Source of the DNA: Niabella agricola
Lineage (GTDB): Bacteria; Bacteroidota; Bacteroidia; Chitinophagales; Chitinophagaceae
DNA length: 64,000 nucleotides
NCBI RefSeq assembly: GCF_021538615.1
Contig: NZ_JAJHIZ010000003.1
Coordinates: 2,356,001 to 2,420,000 of the forward strand
Direction of reading: 5' to 3'
In this document: piece after piece, positions 44,133 to 52,560 of the stretch
Position numbering within the stretch: the first letter of the stretch is position 1
Layout: the number at the start of each line of letters is the position of its first letter
Made by a program: the position numbers and the translations under genes
The notes under the pieces: model-generated
Told to the model about the DNA's origin: nothing
Databases searched by the model: none
What the model saw: the letters and a program-made list of their open reading frames with translations, nothing else

Positions 44133-44169
44133 AAGTGGTTACAGTTTAAAAGCCGTAACCACTTTTTTT
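44133..44169 (+). terminator. Terminator between transketolase subunit and permease genes
   Basis: Perfect 10-bp stem AAGTGGTTAC/GTAACCACTT (44133-44142, 44155-44164), 12-nt loop, then a T run on the plus strand. It can also act weakly on the minus strand. Confidence 0.88.
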
Positions 44170-44176
44170 ATGATGC

Positions 44177-45400
44177 TTATTCTGCTTTTAAGGAGAATTC
44201 TTTTCTGGAGGCTTTGCGGGCGGGGGTCCAGGATGCTATAAATGCAATGACCGAAACAGTTACCGCCACCAGCAGGAAATCTCTTATTTTCAGGTCTACC
44301 GGGAAATAGTCGATTAGAAAGGAACCGCCCTGCAAGGGTACCAGGTGAAACTGCTGTTGCAGGAGAACCAGTAAAAGAGCCAGCAACATGCCCATCCCAC
44401 CGCCGATAGCGGCCAGCAAAAATCCTTCACTCAGGAATATTTTCAGAATAAAGCCCTGGTTGGCTCCCAGTGCATTCAATACACTGATGTCTTTTTGTTT
44501 TTCCAGTACCAGCATGGTGAGCGCCCCCACCATATTAAAAGCCGCCACTACCAGAATGAGACTTAATATTGCATAAAACACCCATCGTTCCAGGTTCATA
44601 ATGGAGTAAAGGCTCTGGTTTTGCTGGTAACGGTCCTGCACCTTAAAATTCTTTCCAAATAACCGCTGAATGGCTTGTTGGATCTTGGCTGTTCCCGAGG
44701 GATCAGATACCGCAATTTCGATGGCGCTGAACTCATGGGCACTTAGTCCCATTGCCTGCTTCAGAAAATCGATCTGCGTAATGGCGTATTTATTGTCAAA
44801 ATCCTGTTGAATGACGAAGGTGCCGGCACTCCGTATCGTGTCTGGCGTAATATTGCTGGCAGCATCAAATGCTTCCGATTCACTTTTACGCGGAATGTAA
44901 ATACTTATGGGCGCTGCTTTTGGAGTAGAGCGGATACCCAGGGAACCTTCAATACCCCCACCCACCACCAGTTGTGGGTGCGCTGCGGTACCGATCTCAA
45001 ACCGGCCGTTTACCATATGGTTGGTAATGCCATTGATATTTTTAAACCGGTCGTCTACGCCCTTCAGCGAAACCAGTGCCTGGTTATCTCCATTCCGGAG
45101 AATCGCTTTTTCTTCAACCACCAGAGAAAAATTGCGCACGCCGCCAATCCCCTGCAGTTGCTGCAGTTGCTTTTCATCCAGCAACAGGTATTTTCCCGAT
45201 GCCGGCGAAACCCGTATATCCGGATAGAACGAAGAATACAGCGATTTCACCAGCCCTTCAAAACCATTAAACACACTCAATACCAGGATCAGCGCTGCGG
45301 TGCCAATCATAATCGCCAGGATACAGATCCACGCGATAATATTAATGACATTGGTCGATTTTTTTGCCCTGAAATAGCGCCAGGCGAATAAAAACTGCAA
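44177..45400 (-). CDS. FtsX/LolC-LolE-type ABC transporter permease
   Basis: 407 residues. One N-terminal transmembrane helix (about 20-45), a long periplasmic domain (about 46-265) and three C-terminal helices (about 268-295, 318-350, 370-390), with the cytoplasmic ALGANQGFILKIFLSEGFLLAAIGG. This MacB/FtsX-like layout is shared by LolC and LolE, which extract lipoproteins from the inner membrane, so that is the likely role; no LolD-like ATPase gene is adjacent. The start codon is TTG at 45400; no ATG fits upstream. Confidence 0.9.
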   Translation of the reverse strand: MQFLFAWRYFRAKKSTNVINIIAWICILAIMIGTAALILVLSVFNGFEGLVKSLYSSFYPDIRVSPASGKYLLLDEKQLQQLQGIGGVRNFSLVVEEKAILRNGDNQALVSLKGVDDRFKNINGITNHMVNGRFEIGTAAHPQLVVGGGIEGSLGIRSTPKAAPISIYIPRKSESEAFDAASNITPDTIRSAGTFVIQQDFDNKYAITQIDFLKQAMGLSAHEFSAIEIAVSDPSGTAKIQQAIQRLFGKNFKVQDRYQQNQSLYSIMNLERWVFYAILSLILVVAAFNMVGALTMLVLEKQKDISVLNALGANQGFILKIFLSEGFLLAAIGGGMGMLLALLLVLLQQQFHLVPLQGGSFLIDYFPVDLKIRDFLLVAVTVSVIAFIASWTPARKASRKEFSLKAE

Positions 45401-45424
45401 ATTGTATGATTTTAGTGGGTTGGT

Positions 45425-45510
45425 TTGCCAGCTTCCCAGTTATCAGCAGTCAACTTTTAGCTATCGGCCTTTAGCTATTGACTGACAGCTGAAGTCTGAT
45501 AGCTCATCGT
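45425..45510 (-). repeat. Short-word repetitive spacer after rbfA
   Basis: Right after the rbfA stop the coding strand runs GAGCTATCAGACTTCAGCTG, TCAGTCAATAGCTAAAGGCC, GATAGCTAAAAG, TGACTGCTGATAAC: imperfect copies of AGCTATCAG-type words. Similar words fill the spacer at 47786-47845. Confidence 0.7.
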
Positions 45511-45915
45511 TTACAGGTCTTCCGGCTTCTGGTTCTGCTTCCGCTCCTCCTCTATTTTCTTAAACAGCTCCTCCATTTTAAACACATGGTCCAGCGTATC
45601 ATCGGCATAAAATTTCAATACCGGTATATTCCGCAGCTGATGGCGAACGGATGCTGCCAGTTCCTTCTTTATTTCGTGATGGCGTTCTTCAACTTTTTTC
45701 AATGCTGCCTCAGCATCGGCTACCTGGAAGAAACTAAGGTAAAAACGAGCTTCCAATAGATCCGGTGTTACTTTCACGCCTGATATGGAAACCATTCCTC
45801 CTCCCATCATATTCAGCCCAAGTCGCTGAAAAATACCATTCATTTCTTCATTCAGCAAGGCGGCCACCTGCTTCTGACGTTTACTTTCCTGCATAATCTT
45901 CTCTTTCTGTTCCAT
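45511..45915 (-). CDS. rbfA: Ribosome-binding factor A
   Basis: 134 residues, KH-like fold, needed for 16S rRNA maturation and late 30S assembly, notably in the cold. Seen: ESKRQKQVAALLNEEMNGIF (about 9-28), GGMVSISGVKVTPDLLEARFYLSFF, and the ending RHQLRNIPVLKFYADDTLDHVFKMEELF, all standard. The start at 45915 could be shifted to the ATG at 45894. Diverges from the ABC exporter gene 46 bp away. Confidence 0.95.
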   Translation of the reverse strand: MEQKEKIMQESKRQKQVAALLNEEMNGIFQRLGLNMMGGGMVSISGVKVTPDLLEARFYLSFFQVADAEAALKKVEERHHEIKKELAASVRHQLRNIPVLKFYADDTLDHVFKMEELFKKIEEERKQNQKPEDL

Positions 45916-45961
45916 GTAAAATTAGTTACTTTACAGGTTTTAGTGACCATAACCTTAAGGA

Positions 45962-47779
45962 ATGAAGAAATATTCAAGGGTTTTACATTATTTGCGACCC
46001 TACAGAGGCAGCATTCTCCTGTTCTTTTTGTTTACCCTTTTATCCATTATTTTTTCGCTGTTCAGTTTTGCCCTGTTGCAGCCTTTTTTTGATATCATCT
46101 TCTACGGTGATAAAAAGCCGGAGCGGGTAACGGAAACCGCGCCCAATATTTTAACCAACCTCAAAGGTTTTCTCATCAGCCTGGTGAACGGAACGCATCT
46201 CAATGCGGTACAATTACTGGGAGCCATTTGTGTGGTACTGGTTGTGGCTATTTTTCTGAAAAACCTGTTCCTGTATCTTTCCTCCTATGTATTAAATCCC
46301 ATTAAGAATAAGATCGTAAACACCTTCCGGGCAGATATTTACGACAAAATATTACAACTGCCGATCGGCTATTTCACTGAACAGCGCAAGGGTGATATTC
46401 TCAGCCGGGTCACCAATGATGTCAACGAGGTGGAAGGGTCGGTAATCGGTGTGCTGGAAGGCTGGATCAAGGACCCGCTCAATATTATTTTTACCCTTAT
46501 TGCCCTGTTCCTGATCAGTCCGGTACTTACGGGGTTCATCCTGCTGTGCATTCCGGTGATCGGTTTTATTCTGGGGCGTATATCCAAGGCATTAAAGCGC
46601 CAGTCGAATGAAGCCGCTGTCAAACTGGGCGAGTCCTTGTCGATCCTCGATGAAACGTTGAACGGCCTTCGCGTGATCAAGGCCTTTAATGTAGAAGGGC
46701 TTTTAAAAGGGCGGTTCGATACCGTAAACGACCAACTGACAGATGCCAAAAACCGCATCAGCCGCCGGCGGGATATGGCATCTCCCATGTCGGAATTCCT
46801 GGGGGTGATGGTATTTGTAGGAATCCTTTGGTTTGGCGGCAGGCTGATCCTTTCCAACAGCATCGACCTGGAGGCCCCGGATTTTTTTGCATACCTGGCT
46901 ATGTTTTACAATCTTATTAATCCGGTCAAAACGCTTTCCACCTCTTTCAGTAATTTAAACAAAGGTGCGGCGGCTATCCGGCGGATTGAAGAAGTGCTGA
47001 ATACCCCGGTAACGGTTGACGACAATCCGCATGGAAAAACACTGGAGCATTTTGAGCAGGACATCGAGTTCCGGGACGTTTCCTTCGCTTACAACGATCG
47101 CGTAATCCTGCAGGACATTAACCTGACCATCAAAAAAGGGCAAACTGTTGCCCTGGTGGGTTCTTCAGGAGCCGGAAAATCGACCCTGGCCGACCTGGTT
47201 CCCCGTTTTCATGATGTAACGTCGGGCGGCGTATTTATCGACGGCATCAATATCCGCGAATACGCACTGCACGCTGTCCGGAACCTGATGAGCATTGTAA
47301 CCCAGGAGCCCATTTTATTTAATGACACCATTGCAAATAACATTGCGCTGGGGGCTGTCTCCGCTTCGAAGGAAGCGATTATTCAGGCAGCAAAAATTGC
47401 CAATGCCCATGATTTCATCCTGCAAAAAGAGCTGCAATATGATACCAATATCGGCGACCGGGGCAGCAAACTGAGCGGTGGCGAACGCCAGCGCCTTACT
47501 ATTGCCCGCGCACTTTTAAAAAACCCTCCTATCCTCATCCTGGATGAAGCCACTTCTTCCCTGGATACGGAGAGCGAGCGACTGGTACAGGATGCCATCA
47601 ATAAGATGATGCAAAACCGCACCAGCATTGTAATCGCCCACCGCCTCAGTACCATCCGGAATGCCGATATGATCATTGTGCTACAGAAAGGGCGGATCGT
47701 GGAGCGGGGCACCCACAGCAGCCTGATGGAACAGGATGGCTTTTATAAAAAGCTGGTAGATATGCAGGAAGTGAAATGA
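45962..47779 (+). CDS. MsbA-like ABC exporter (fused permease-ATPase)
   Basis: 605 residues. N-terminal six-helix exporter domain (about 1-320; first helices at 16-45 and 78-108) and C-terminal ATPase (about 345-605): Walker A GSSGAGKST, Q-loop MSIVTQEPILF, signature LSGGERQRLTIA, Walker B PILILDEATSSLD, H-loop IAHRLST. Half-transporter that should work as a homodimer. MsbA-type flippases of lipid A core are the closest functional class, but other lipid or peptide exporters share this form. Ends in a spacer that folds back on itself before the convergent gltX. Confidence 0.92.
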   Translation: MKKYSRVLHYLRPYRGSILLFFLFTLLSIIFSLFSFALLQPFFDIIFYGDKKPERVTETAPNILTNLKGFLISLVNGTHLNAVQLLGAICVVLVVAIFLKNLFLYLSSYVLNPIKNKIVNTFRADIYDKILQLPIGYFTEQRKGDILSRVTNDVNEVEGSVIGVLEGWIKDPLNIIFTLIALFLISPVLTGFILLCIPVIGFILGRISKALKRQSNEAAVKLGESLSILDETLNGLRVIKAFNVEGLLKGRFDTVNDQLTDAKNRISRRRDMASPMSEFLGVMVFVGILWFGGRLILSNSIDLEAPDFFAYLAMFYNLINPVKTLSTSFSNLNKGAAAIRRIEEVLNTPVTVDDNPHGKTLEHFEQDIEFRDVSFAYNDRVILQDINLTIKKGQTVALVGSSGAGKSTLADLVPRFHDVTSGGVFIDGINIREYALHAVRNLMSIVTQEPILFNDTIANNIALGAVSASKEAIIQAAKIANAHDFILQKELQYDTNIGDRGSKLSGGERQRLTIARALLKNPPILILDEATSSLDTESERLVQDAINKMMQNRTSIVIAHRLSTIRNADMIIVLQKGRIVERGTHSSLMEQDGFYKKLVDMQEVK

Positions 47780-47785
47780 GAACGG

Positions 47786-47845
47786 AGCTATCAGCCATCA
47801 GGTCTCAGCTTTTTAGCTCTGGCTGATTTCTGATAGCTGATGGCT
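47786..47845. repeat. Inverted, AGCTATCAG-word spacer between convergent genes
   Basis: AGCTATCAGCCATCAG (47786-47801) pairs with CTGATAGCTGATGGCT (47830-47845) with one wobble and one mismatch. The intervening bases contain CAGC and GCTG arms. From either side the words start just after a stop codon (ABC exporter or gltX), so it may serve as a bidirectional terminator. Confidence 0.75.
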
Positions 47846-47854
47846 CAATCCCGG

Positions 47855-49384
47855 TCACCCTAACAACCCCAGCGTATGCTGAATGCGTTTTACCGTTTCT
47901 TCCTTTCCCAGGATCTCCGCAATATCAAATACATGCGGGCCAAATTTTCCACCCACCAGCATGATGCGCAGCGGCAGCATTACCTCACCGGGTTTTAGCT
48001 GGTTAGCGGCCGCTATTTCCTTGAAGTTATTTTCGAGTGTTTCGGCGTTCCAGTCGCCGGTCAACTCATAATTCCGGATTACCTCGGTAAAAAACAGTTG
48101 CTTGGCAGCATTCCATTTAGGCTGAATGGCTGTAATATCAATGTTTTCGGGCGTTTTAAAGAAATAGGCCGTTTGGTCGTAAAAATCCGTCAACAAGGTA
48201 GTACGATCTTTTACCAGTTCCACAATCTTCTGCAACAATGCGTTATCCGGAACAGAAAGCCCTTTTGCTGCCAGTACTTCCTTAACACGCTGCGTTAGAT
48301 CTTCCGCGGCCAGCTTTTTGATCCATTCATGGTTGTACCACTTTGCTTTTTCATAATCAAATTTCGCTCCGGAACTATGTACCCGGTCAATAGAGAACCT
48401 GCTGATCAGCTCATCCATTGAAAACAGTTCCTGCTCCGTGCCATCGTTCCAGCCCAGTACCGCCAGCAGGTTGATGAATGCCTCGGGTAAAAAACCTTTT
48501 TCCTTAAACCCTTCGGTGAGCTCCCCGGTTTTCGGATCGGTCCAGTTCATTGCAAAAACGGGGAAACCATATTTGGCGCCATCCCGCTTGCTTAATTTAC
48601 CGCTTGGGCCCAGGATCAACGGAAAATGCGCCCATTGCGGCATATTCTCCAGGCCAAATAAATATTTCCATAGCAGGATATGTACCGGTGCGCTGGGCAG
48701 CCATTCCTCCCCGCGAAATGCATGCGATATCTTCATCAGGTAATCATCCACCACCACGGCCAGGTGATAGGTAGGCATTCCGTCTGCTTTCAGCAATACT
48801 TTGTCATCTACCAGTGAGGTATTAAAGCTCACTTCCCCGCGGATCATATCCGTAAAGCCCACTGTTTCGTTCTCCGGCATTTTAATACGGATCACATGCC
48901 GCGCATTGTCTTTTAATAACCGGTCGGTTTCTTCCTTTGAGAGTGTCAGCGAGTTCCGCATTTTATCACGCACCCGGTGATCGTATTGCGGAGAAGGGTT
49001 TTGTTCTGTTTTGAACGCCTGCCGCATCTGCTCCAGCTCTTCGGGGGTATCAAAGGCATAATAGGCCTGGTCATTTGCGACCAGTTGCTCTGCATAGTTC
49101 CGATAGATTCCTTTCCGCTCGCTTTGGCGGTAAGGACCATAATCTCCGCCCTGTTTTACACTTTCATCCGGTTCCAGTCCGGCCCAGGCCAGGCATTGAA
49201 AAATATACTCCTCCGCGCCTGGCACAAAGCGGGTTTGATCGGTATCCTCAATCCTTAAGATAAAATCCCCACCATGTTGCCGAGCAAACAGGTAGTTGTA
49301 TAAAACCGTCCGTACACCTCCGAGATGTAAACCACCGGTAGGTGAAGGTGCAAAACGCACTCTTACTTTTTGATCTGTAGTCAT
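47855..49384 (-). CDS. gltX: Glutamyl-tRNA synthetase
   Basis: 509 residues. Class I synthetase that charges tRNA-Glu. Seen: RFAPSPTGGLHLGG (about 10-23; HIGH-type HLGG) at the N terminus, RIEDTDQTRFVPG, HAFRGEEWLPSAPVH, and the KMSKS-type GKLSKRDGAK. The C-terminal anticodon-binding part is complete. ATG at 49384 (MTTDQKVRVRF); the 9-codon extension upstream is not family-like. The spacer before it holds a copy of the 28-nt repeat. Confidence 0.98.
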   Translation of the reverse strand: MTTDQKVRVRFAPSPTGGLHLGGVRTVLYNYLFARQHGGDFILRIEDTDQTRFVPGAEEYIFQCLAWAGLEPDESVKQGGDYGPYRQSERKGIYRNYAEQLVANDQAYYAFDTPEELEQMRQAFKTEQNPSPQYDHRVRDKMRNSLTLSKEETDRLLKDNARHVIRIKMPENETVGFTDMIRGEVSFNTSLVDDKVLLKADGMPTYHLAVVVDDYLMKISHAFRGEEWLPSAPVHILLWKYLFGLENMPQWAHFPLILGPSGKLSKRDGAKYGFPVFAMNWTDPKTGELTEGFKEKGFLPEAFINLLAVLGWNDGTEQELFSMDELISRFSIDRVHSSGAKFDYEKAKWYNHEWIKKLAAEDLTQRVKEVLAAKGLSVPDNALLQKIVELVKDRTTLLTDFYDQTAYFFKTPENIDITAIQPKWNAAKQLFFTEVIRNYELTGDWNAETLENNFKEIAAANQLKPGEVMLPLRIMLVGGKFGPHVFDIAEILGKEETVKRIQHTLGLLG

Positions 49385-49424
49385 AGGCTGCAAAGGTAAT
49401 TCAAAGTTCAAAGTTTAAGCAATC

Positions 49425-49452
49425 TGAAACATTGAACATTAAATCTTAAACG
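49425..49452 (-). repeat. 28-nt intercistronic repeat, copy near the S9 peptidase gene
   Basis: Lies immediately 3' of the S9 peptidase stop and upstream of gltX on the same strand; matches 8379-8406 at 25 of 28 positions by eye. Words of the form GTTTAAG/GTTCAATG. Confidence 0.8.
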
Positions 49453-52326
49453 TCACTGTTCCAATCCCCAGTCGAGCCCTTTATCTACGGCCGGAACGCC
49501 GTCAGTGATCCAGCGGGGTGGTTTGGCGCCTTTCAGCAGCCAGTCGAAAAATTGCTGTTCTCTTATGGAAATATCCTTCCTGTTTTTGCGTTGCACCAGG
49601 TTGTGCTCTTCACCGTTGTAGTTGAGCATCCACACAGGCTTGCCCAGGCGACGCATGCCGGTCAATAATTCGATACCCTGGTACCAGGGAACGGCGCCAT
49701 CATTGTCATTGGCCATGATCACCAGCGGCGTGGTCACCTTTGGGAGATGAAACAGCGGTGAGTTTTCAATATACAACTCTGGCTTTTCCCAAAGGGTTGC
49801 CCCGATACGGCTTTGTGTTTTCTCATACTGGAACTGCCGGTTCACTCCGCCTTTCCAGCGGATACCTCCGTAGGCGCTGGTCATATTGGCTACCGGCGCC
49901 CCCGCCCAGGCCGCTGCAAACATCGGCGTCATGGTAATCAGCTGCGCCACCTGTATCCCGCCCCAACTCTGGCCCTGGATGCCCATATGCGCCGCATCTA
50001 CCCAGGCATGCCGGGTAAGATCTTTTGCCCCGCTAACAATATAGTCATAGGCGCTCTTTGCAGGATGACCAATCGTATATGAAATATCCGGCGCCAGCAC
50101 CACGTAGCCCCGGCTTACAAAAAAAGAAATATTTAACCGGCTGGGCGTGGGCGCGGGCGGCATATACCGGTACAGATTATCAGAAAGCTTTTCATAAAAA
50201 TAAAGCAATACCGGGTATTTTTTTGTACTGTCAAAATCCTCGGGCCTGTAAAGAATACCAGTAGCCGGTTTTCCTGAAAAAGTAGTCCAATGGTATAAAG
50301 CAGCCGTTCCCCAGTTGTACTGCGATTGCTGCGGATTGATTGCGGAAAGCTTTGTTTCTTTGCCGTTACCAAACACATACAGATCGGGCGATTGCCCGTA
50401 ACTTTCCCTGGTATAAGCGTACACCGGCGCATGCTTGGCCCGGGTTACCGAATCGTAATAACAGGCTTGCTCCCGGAAAAGTTGCGGCGTAAATAACGTA
50501 TTGTTGAGCCGGTTATTTTCCAGTATTGTAAAACCAGCCTTTTTGTTCTCATTGTTAAACACGCTCAACAGGTTTTTATTTGACGGCCGGATATAGCGTT
50601 CCTCCGGGTCGGTTGAAATACAGCGATAGGTTTGCCGCTTTTGCCTGCCGTCCTTTGTAAGATTTACGGGGGCCTGCTTGCCCAGCGGATCTACCATCCA
50701 GATATCATAGCGATTATAAATAAGCACCGAACGGTCGCCTTCCGTCCAGCCGGCTACTCCGTATGGCGAGGGCGCATCCGGTACGTCATTGTCTTCTTCG
50801 TACAGCGGAGTTTTAATGGCGGCGGTGATGTTGCGGGTAGCCGTTCCGTCAAAAACAAAATAATGTTGCGCCCGGTTATCGTACCATAATACATATTTTC
50901 CAGAAGGGGCCATCCAGGAACCTGCGATCTGCCCGTCAAGGTCCTTTACGACGGGTATAAACTTTCCATCGTTAATGCTGATCCTATATACGTCTTTGGG
51001 TGTGCGCCCCGTCCACTGGGAGGCTACACGCCGGCCGGTATCGGTAACAGCCACAAAATAACTGCCATCACTCTCCAATGCTTCATAAACATAAGGAAGA
51101 GCCTTCCCGCTCACCTGTGTCATCCGGTTTTGATCAAAATCATAAACGGCCAGGTAACTGCGCTCCTGGTCTTTTTTCTGGTTTTCCAGCTGGTAGGGTT
51201 GCAGGTAATCATCCCTGTAATTCCATATATCAATGTTTACCTTGTCGATATCCGCCAGGGTTGTGTCCCTGGATGGCCTGATGGGCGCTGTACCAAACAA
51301 TAACCGGTTGCCGGATTTATTGAAACTTACTTTACCATATTCGCTTACCGTACTGCCCCGGGGAAGGTTTTTGGTAAGTGTATCCACCAGCATGGCCGCA
51401 CTGTCCATTCCCTGCCGGTAATGCCAGAGCTTATAAAATTTTTGGAGGGCTCTGGGCCGGGCATCTCTTTCTGCAGTAAAGGCCGCCCGGGTTCCGTCGT
51501 CGGAAAGCGCCAGGTTCTTAAAATCATTGCCGCCCCGGAGCAGGGTATCGGTCCTGTTTGCTGCTAAGTGATAAAGAACTACCCGCGCCGAGCGAACGGT
51601 GTCTTTTAAGTCCAGGGTTTGACAAATCAGTAACCGGCTGCCTTTTTTATTAAACACATAGTCGCTGACATTGGTAAAATAGCGTTGCTCGCCGGTAGCC
51701 GTGTTTATCAACAGGAGCCGGTTATTTTTCCCGTAATCGGTTACGCTGTCTTTGTCCGCTTCTCCTTTGGGGGGTTTAATGGTGTTGATCACATGTTGCA
51801 GGGAATCGATCACCTGCTGCAGGCTGTCCTTGCTTTTATCCGACTGGTACGATGGTTTTCCTTTAGGTTCGTTTTTTAGAAGACCGGCCACCCATTCGTT
51901 TTGATCGGCGGGGCCTTTATAAGAGATGAGACCGGGAAATTTAAGAATCCGGTCTTCACCCAATGTGATAATAGCAAAGGAATCCCGGGGCATATCTGCG
52001 GGTTTTTTCTTTTTGATCTTTGCCTGCCGTATTTCACTGAACGTTGGTTTGATCCTGAAGACCACGGCCCGGTTATCGCCCGTGATCCGGGCGTCATACC
52101 CTCTCGGAATGGTCTTTTTATAAGGCCGATCCGTAGCCTGAATCACCAGTTCATCGTCGCCTTCCTGTACATTTATGTTGTACACGATCCATTTACCGTT
52201 GTTGCTCAGCACCGTTTTACCCACGGCCTGCCAGCGGTCATACACCGTATGATCCAGCGGTTTTTTTTGAGCAATTGCCATAAAACATCCCAACCCTGTA
52301 AGGGCCGTTAAGATCAATTTCTTCAT
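49453..52326 (-). CDS. Exported S9-family (prolyl oligopeptidase-type) peptidase
   Basis: 957 residues with a signal peptide (about 1-19), so periplasmic. The N-terminal two thirds form a beta-propeller-type region with a Lys/Asp-rich insert near 160-195; the C-terminal alpha/beta-hydrolase carries nucleophile S787 in IQGQSWGGIQV, probable Asp in MANDNDGAVPW and His in GEEHNLV, matching the Ser-Asp-His order of S9. Such enzymes cleave peptides after Pro or small residues. A short hairpin (AGCCAA/TTGGCT) sits just before the start. It stands apart from the rhamnosidase locus, whose terminator lies upstream. Confidence 0.92.
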   Translation of the reverse strand: MKKLILTALTGLGCFMAIAQKKPLDHTVYDRWQAVGKTVLSNNGKWIVYNINVQEGDDELVIQATDRPYKKTIPRGYDARITGDNRAVVFRIKPTFSEIRQAKIKKKKPADMPRDSFAIITLGEDRILKFPGLISYKGPADQNEWVAGLLKNEPKGKPSYQSDKSKDSLQQVIDSLQHVINTIKPPKGEADKDSVTDYGKNNRLLLINTATGEQRYFTNVSDYVFNKKGSRLLICQTLDLKDTVRSARVVLYHLAANRTDTLLRGGNDFKNLALSDDGTRAAFTAERDARPRALQKFYKLWHYRQGMDSAAMLVDTLTKNLPRGSTVSEYGKVSFNKSGNRLLFGTAPIRPSRDTTLADIDKVNIDIWNYRDDYLQPYQLENQKKDQERSYLAVYDFDQNRMTQVSGKALPYVYEALESDGSYFVAVTDTGRRVASQWTGRTPKDVYRISINDGKFIPVVKDLDGQIAGSWMAPSGKYVLWYDNRAQHYFVFDGTATRNITAAIKTPLYEEDNDVPDAPSPYGVAGWTEGDRSVLIYNRYDIWMVDPLGKQAPVNLTKDGRQKRQTYRCISTDPEERYIRPSNKNLLSVFNNENKKAGFTILENNRLNNTLFTPQLFREQACYYDSVTRAKHAPVYAYTRESYGQSPDLYVFGNGKETKLSAINPQQSQYNWGTAALYHWTTFSGKPATGILYRPEDFDSTKKYPVLLYFYEKLSDNLYRYMPPAPTPSRLNISFFVSRGYVVLAPDISYTIGHPAKSAYDYIVSGAKDLTRHAWVDAAHMGIQGQSWGGIQVAQLITMTPMFAAAWAGAPVANMTSAYGGIRWKGGVNRQFQYEKTQSRIGATLWEKPELYIENSPLFHLPKVTTPLVIMANDNDGAVPWYQGIELLTGMRRLGKPVWMLNYNGEEHNLVQRKNRKDISIREQQFFDWLLKGAKPPRWITDGVPAVDKGLDWGLEQ

Positions 52327-52493
52327 CCAGCCAATTTTTTGGCTAAAGTATTACTATTTGTCAAAAAAGGGATGCCTGCAATTTTACCCGCGGCATACAC
52401 TAATCACCATTAAAAAAGATCGCTGTATGTTTTAACCCGGGTAAACTCCGGGGTTGAATATACGGTCCATAACTTTTTATACATGTGGAAACT

Positions 52494-52535
52494 AAACCGG
52501 CATCAACGTGATAATAATAACGTTAATGCCGGTTT
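52494..52535 (-). terminator. Long hairpin ending the second utilization locus
   Basis: Two 16-nt arms (52494-52509, 52520-52535; AAACCGGCAT plus AACGT on each side, with one G-T pair) around a 10-nt AT-rich loop, about 25 bp after the GH106 stop. No long T run, so it may rely on Rho or serve to protect the 3' end. Confidence 0.7.
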
Positions 52536-52560
52536 TATAAGAAGATACATACTGCGTTTA

